DNA of 64,000 nt from Variovorax sp. PBL-E5 (GTDB lineage Bacteria; Pseudomonadota; Gammaproteobacteria; Burkholderiales; Burkholderiaceae_C), in assembly GCF_901827185.1 (NCBI RefSeq), contig NZ_LR594671.1:3906001-3970000 (forward strand), read 5' to 3'. The notes below the pieces were generated by a model. The model made no database searches. It saw nothing but the letters and a program-made list of their open reading frames with translations, and was not told where the DNA came from. This document shows positions 61,523-64,000 of this stretch, piece after piece (within the stretch, counting starts at the first letter, position 1; each line of letters opens with the position of its first letter). The translations under genes and the position numbers were made by a program.

Positions 61523-62500
61523 ATGCAGATTTTCGACTACGACAACATTCTTTTGCTGCCGCGCAAATGCCGCGTGGAAAGCCGCTCGGAGTGCGACGCC
61601 AGCGTCACGCTCGGCGGCCGCAGCTTCCGCATCCCGGTGGTGCCGGCCAACATGAAGACGGTGGTCGACGAGACCATCTGCACCTGGCTGGCGAAGAACG
61701 GCTACTTCTACGTGATGCACCGCTTCGACCTCGACAACCTGAAGTTCGTGCGGGACATGCAGGCCAAGGGCGTGTTCGCCTCGATCTCGCTCGGCGTCAA
61801 GCAGCCGGACTACGACACGGTCGACCGCCTGGTGGCGGCCGGCCTGGTGCCCGAGTACATCACGATCGACATCGCGCACGGCCATGCCGACAGCGTGAAG
61901 AACATGATCGCCTGCCTCAAGGAAAAGCTGCCGAAGTCCTTCGTGATCGCGGGCAACGTCGGCACGCCCGAGGCGGTGATCGACCTCGAGAACTGGGGTG
62001 CGGACGCGACCAAGGTCGGCATCGGCCCGGGCAAGGTCTGCATCACCAAGCTCAAGACCGGCTTCGGCACCGGCGGCTGGCAACTGTCGGCGCTCAAGTG
62101 GTGCGCGCGCGTGGCGACCAAGCCGATCATTGCCGACGGCGGCATCCGCGACCATGGCGACATCGCCAAGAGCGTGCGCTTCGGTGCGTCGATGGTGATG
62201 ATCGGCTCGCTGTTCGCCGGCCACGAGGAATCGCCGGGCAAGACGGTGGAGGTCGACGGCGTGCTCTTCAAGGAATACTACGGCTCGGCCAGCGACTTCA
62301 ACAAGGGCGAGTACAAGCACGTCGAGGGCAAGCGCATCCTCGAACCGATCAAGGGCAAGCTCGCCGATACGCTGGTCGAGATGGAACAGGACATCCAGAG
62401 CTCCATCAGCTATGCGGGCGGCAGGAAGCTCATGGACATCCGCAAGGTCAACTACGTCACGCTCGGAGGCGACAACGCGGGCGAGCATCTGCTGATGTAG
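61523..62500 (+). CDS. guaC: GMP reductase
   Basis: 325 residues from ATG 61523, preceded by AAAGGAG. It converts GMP to IMP with NADPH. The IMPDH/GMPR barrel is evident: [30 protein letters not shown], the catalytic-loop GPGKVCITK with its Cys, and [22 protein letters not shown] two codons earlier is possible but less likely. It is followed by the tRNA-Ala gene. Confidence 0.93.
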   Translation: MQIFDYDNILLLPRKCRVESRSECDASVTLGGRSFRIPVVPANMKTVVDETICTWLAKNGYFYVMHRFDLDNLKFVRDMQAKGVFASISLGVKQPDYDTVDRLVAAGLVPEYITIDIAHGHADSVKNMIACLKEKLPKSFVIAGNVGTPEAVIDLENWGADATKVGIGPGKVCITKLKTGFGTGGWQLSALKWCARVATKPIIADGGIRDHGDIAKSVRFGASMVMIGSLFAGHEESPGKTVEVDGVLFKEYYGSASDFNKGEYKHVEGKRILEPIKGKLADTLVEMEQDIQSSISYAGGRKLMDIRKVNYVTLGGDNAGEHLLM

Positions 62501-62554
62501 GCAGCGCGAACGCGCGTGCAGCGCAGGGGCATGCGCCGGGTCGCGGGTTCTGGT

Positions 62555-62560
62555 TAAAAT
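62555..62560 (+). promoter_or_regulatory. tRNA-Ala -10 box
   Basis: TAAAAT ends 11 bases before the mature tRNA 5' end, with a following GC-rich ACGCGTCGCG discriminator-like stretch. The -35 is not clear. Confidence 0.55.
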
Positions 62561-62571
62561 ACGCGTCGCGT

Positions 62572-62647
<76 letters not shown>

Positions 62648-62770
62648 TTCATCCAGATGTCATGCGGTCTGCAGCGGGGGTTTCGGCCCTGGCTTGCAGG
62701 CTTGCGTGATCGACCTCACCGCTGCGCGCAGCGCATCGGGACACCTCATCGCCGGCGCGCTTCTCCATTC

Positions 62771-63316
62771 ATGAGTTCCAGGAATCTACGCATTGCGGGG
62801 CCCGACTCCTCACCGTACGAGTTGGGGCAGCCCCTGTCCGTCTACGACGGTGCCAGACACCTCGGCACCGTGACGACGGTGATCCTGAGCAAGGACGGCG
62901 GCACCCTGCATCTCGGCGGTTTCGTGTCGTCGCCGATTCCGCAGCAGAGAATGCTTCGAAGGCTGGTGGTGGTGGAAATCACCGCATTCGTCGTCGACCG
63001 CTTCCCGGGCGTGCGGACGATCGGCTATACGCTGGGCCATCGCGTCGAAGGTCTGCGCGATGGCCTGGCGCTCGCCAGCGTGCGTGCGAGCCTGCTTCGC
63101 AGCATGGGCGGGGAGCAGATCAGGATCTCGCCGAAACTCGGCGCCCGGGACGGTGGGCATTTCGTGGTCCAGTGCGTCTGGCACCGCAGCCCGCAGGCCC
63201 TCGATGCCCTCGCCCGCACGCTCACGCAGGCGCGCGAGGCCCGTCAGCGACAGGAAGCCGCCTTCGGCGCTTCCCCCTTGAGCAGGTTGCGCGCCCTGAT
63301 CGGCCGATTCCTCTAG
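62771..63316 (+). CDS. Hypothetical protein, 181 residues
   Basis: I do not recognise it. It has no signal or membrane span. The N-terminal ~60 residues include GQPLSVYDGARHLGTVTTV and the centre a hydrophobic VVVEITAFVVDRFPGVRTIGY segment, which could be a beta-alpha core; the C-terminus is helical and basic (REARQRQEAAF). The ATG at 62771 is chosen because the open frame before it (to 62657) covers DNA just after the tRNA. It lies ten bases from the convergent dehydrogenase gene. Confidence 0.7.
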   Translation: MSSRNLRIAGPDSSPYELGQPLSVYDGARHLGTVTTVILSKDGGTLHLGGFVSSPIPQQRMLRRLVVVEITAFVVDRFPGVRTIGYTLGHRVEGLRDGLALASVRASLLRSMGGEQIRISPKLGARDGGHFVVQCVWHRSPQALDALARTLTQAREARQRQEAAFGASPLSRLRALIGRFL

Positions 63317-63326
63317 CTAGCCCTGC

Positions 63327-64000
63327 TCAGGCATCGAGCGCAAGATGCTGGCCGTGCAGCGCAGCCGCGCTCGCCGAAGCCAGAAAACCGATGGTGCGCG
63401 CGGCCACCACCGTCGAGACCCAGCCATCCGGGTTGGCATCGGGCATGGCCTGGCGGTTGGCCGGCGTGTCGAGCACGCTGGGCGCGATGCTGTTGACGTG
63501 GATACCGTGTGGCGCCAGTTCGGCCGCCGAGGCTTCCACCAGGCGCTGCAACGCGCTCTTCGATGCGATGTAGGCGGCCATCGAGGCAATGCCGCGCGCT
63601 GCGGTCTTGGCGGTGACGGCGACCACGCTCCCGGCCTTGCGCTCGATCATCGACGGCACCAGCGCCTGCGTGACCGCGACGAAGGACCATGCGTTCAGGT
63701 TCATCATCCGGTCCCAGGCGGCGCGGCTCAGGGCATGCACCGGCTCGCCCATCTCGAAGCCGCCGGCGATGTGGATCAGCGCGTCCACGTGCCGGAAGGC
63801 GGTGAGAATCCGCTGCGCCGCATCGGCCATGGCCGGCACCGCGGTCACGTCGGCCTCGATCAGCAGGTGCTGCGAGTTGTCGAGGCCCGGAAACGCATTG
63901 ACCAGATGTTCCATGCGATGGTCGATCAAGGCCACGCGGGCGCCCTGATCGAGAAAATGCTGGACCACGGCGCGGCCCAGTGCGCCGGCAGCGCCGGTGA
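63327..64000 (-). CDS. Short-chain dehydrogenase/reductase, N-terminus beyond the window
   Basis: About 224 codons are visible; the start lies past the right edge. The Rossmann TGAAGALG glycine motif is at the edge, the NAG-like IHIAGGFEMG follows, and the catalytic Tyr-Lys is in MAAYIASKSALQRLVE with the Ser region GSVVAVTAKTAAR (Thr may replace the usual Ser). It reduces or oxidises an unknown alcohol or ketone with NAD(P)H. Confidence 0.9.
   Translation of the reverse strand, partial: TGAAGALGRAVVQHFLDQGARVALIDHRMEHLVNAFPGLDNSQHLLIEADVTAVPAMADAAQRILTAFRHVDALIHIAGGFEMGEPVHALSRAAWDRMMNLNAWSFVAVTQALVPSMIERKAGSVVAVTAKTAARGIASMAAYIASKSALQRLVEASAAELAPHGIHVNSIAPSVLDTPANRQAMPDANPDGWVSTVVAARTIGFLASASAAALHGQHLALDA

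Overview
The window is GC-rich, gene-dense DNA of a betaproteobacterium, most likely a Comamonadaceae member close to Variovorax. This is inferred from gene content and order: a PaaR-controlled phenylacetate operon, an EgtB/SenA-type enzyme, polA with DUF2782, thrB and a BPSS1780-type protein, xseB-ispA-dxs beside a Rieske oxygenase, and an mprF-acvB pair. No 16S gene or other decisive marker is present. One tRNA gene, tRNA-Ala(CGC), is present.

Layout: 1-4427 is the end of a phenylacetate (paa) operon: paaA (cut by the window edge), paaK, paaI and paaG, a small unknown gene and the TetR repressor, with a promoter and operator in front of paaG. 4506-6939 holds an EgtB/SenA-like non-heme iron protein with an altered metal motif and a TRAP-type binding protein. 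7101-8557 is a degraded pocket with a truncated, frameshifted gene and two small orphan genes. 8966-13516 is a complete branched-chain-amino-acid-type ABC importer (livKHMGF).

13517-23290 looks like an inserted catabolic island. It lies between intact livF and a second, diverged copy of the last ~100 bases of livF, carries a decayed IS110 element at its left edge, and encodes on the minus strand a GMC flavoprotein, a tautomerase-fold protein, a sulfoacetaldehyde-acetyltransferase (Xsc)-like ThDP enzyme, an SsuABC/TauABC-like importer, a nitronate monooxygenase and a GntR/HutC regulator. GMC dehydrogenase plus Xsc is the logic of isethionate (2-hydroxyethanesulfonate) breakdown, but the added nitronate monooxygenase and tautomerase make this an unfamiliar arrangement. 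It is the best candidate for an undescribed pathway.

23423-39779 is core-like: acvB-mprF (lysyl-phosphatidylglycerol turnover), dxs-ispA-xseB, a Rieske oxygenase, a DMT exporter, a rhodanese, a ZrgA-type zinc-uptake cluster with its own ABC ATPase and permease, a flavin monooxygenase, dodecin and a ZIP transporter. 39908-44032 is an amino-acid module (Asp/Glu racemase, glutamate/aspartate-type binding protein, D-amino-acid dehydrogenase, LysR regulator). 44052-49182 holds polA, DUF2782, thrB and a BPSS1780-type membrane protein.

49210-58719 is a nine-gene minus-strand operon: IclR regulator, spermidine/putrescine-type ABC importer, two tandem AstE/AspA-like metallo-deacylases, an amidohydrolase and an ALDH7-type dehydrogenase. 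It reads as import, deacylation and oxidation of an unknown acylated amine or amino compound. The window ends with uvrD, guaC, tRNA-Ala, an unrecognised gene and a partial short-chain dehydrogenase. Two intergenic repeats that begin directly after stop codons, and two promoters whose position predicts leaderless mRNAs (DUF2782 and uvrD), are further points of note.
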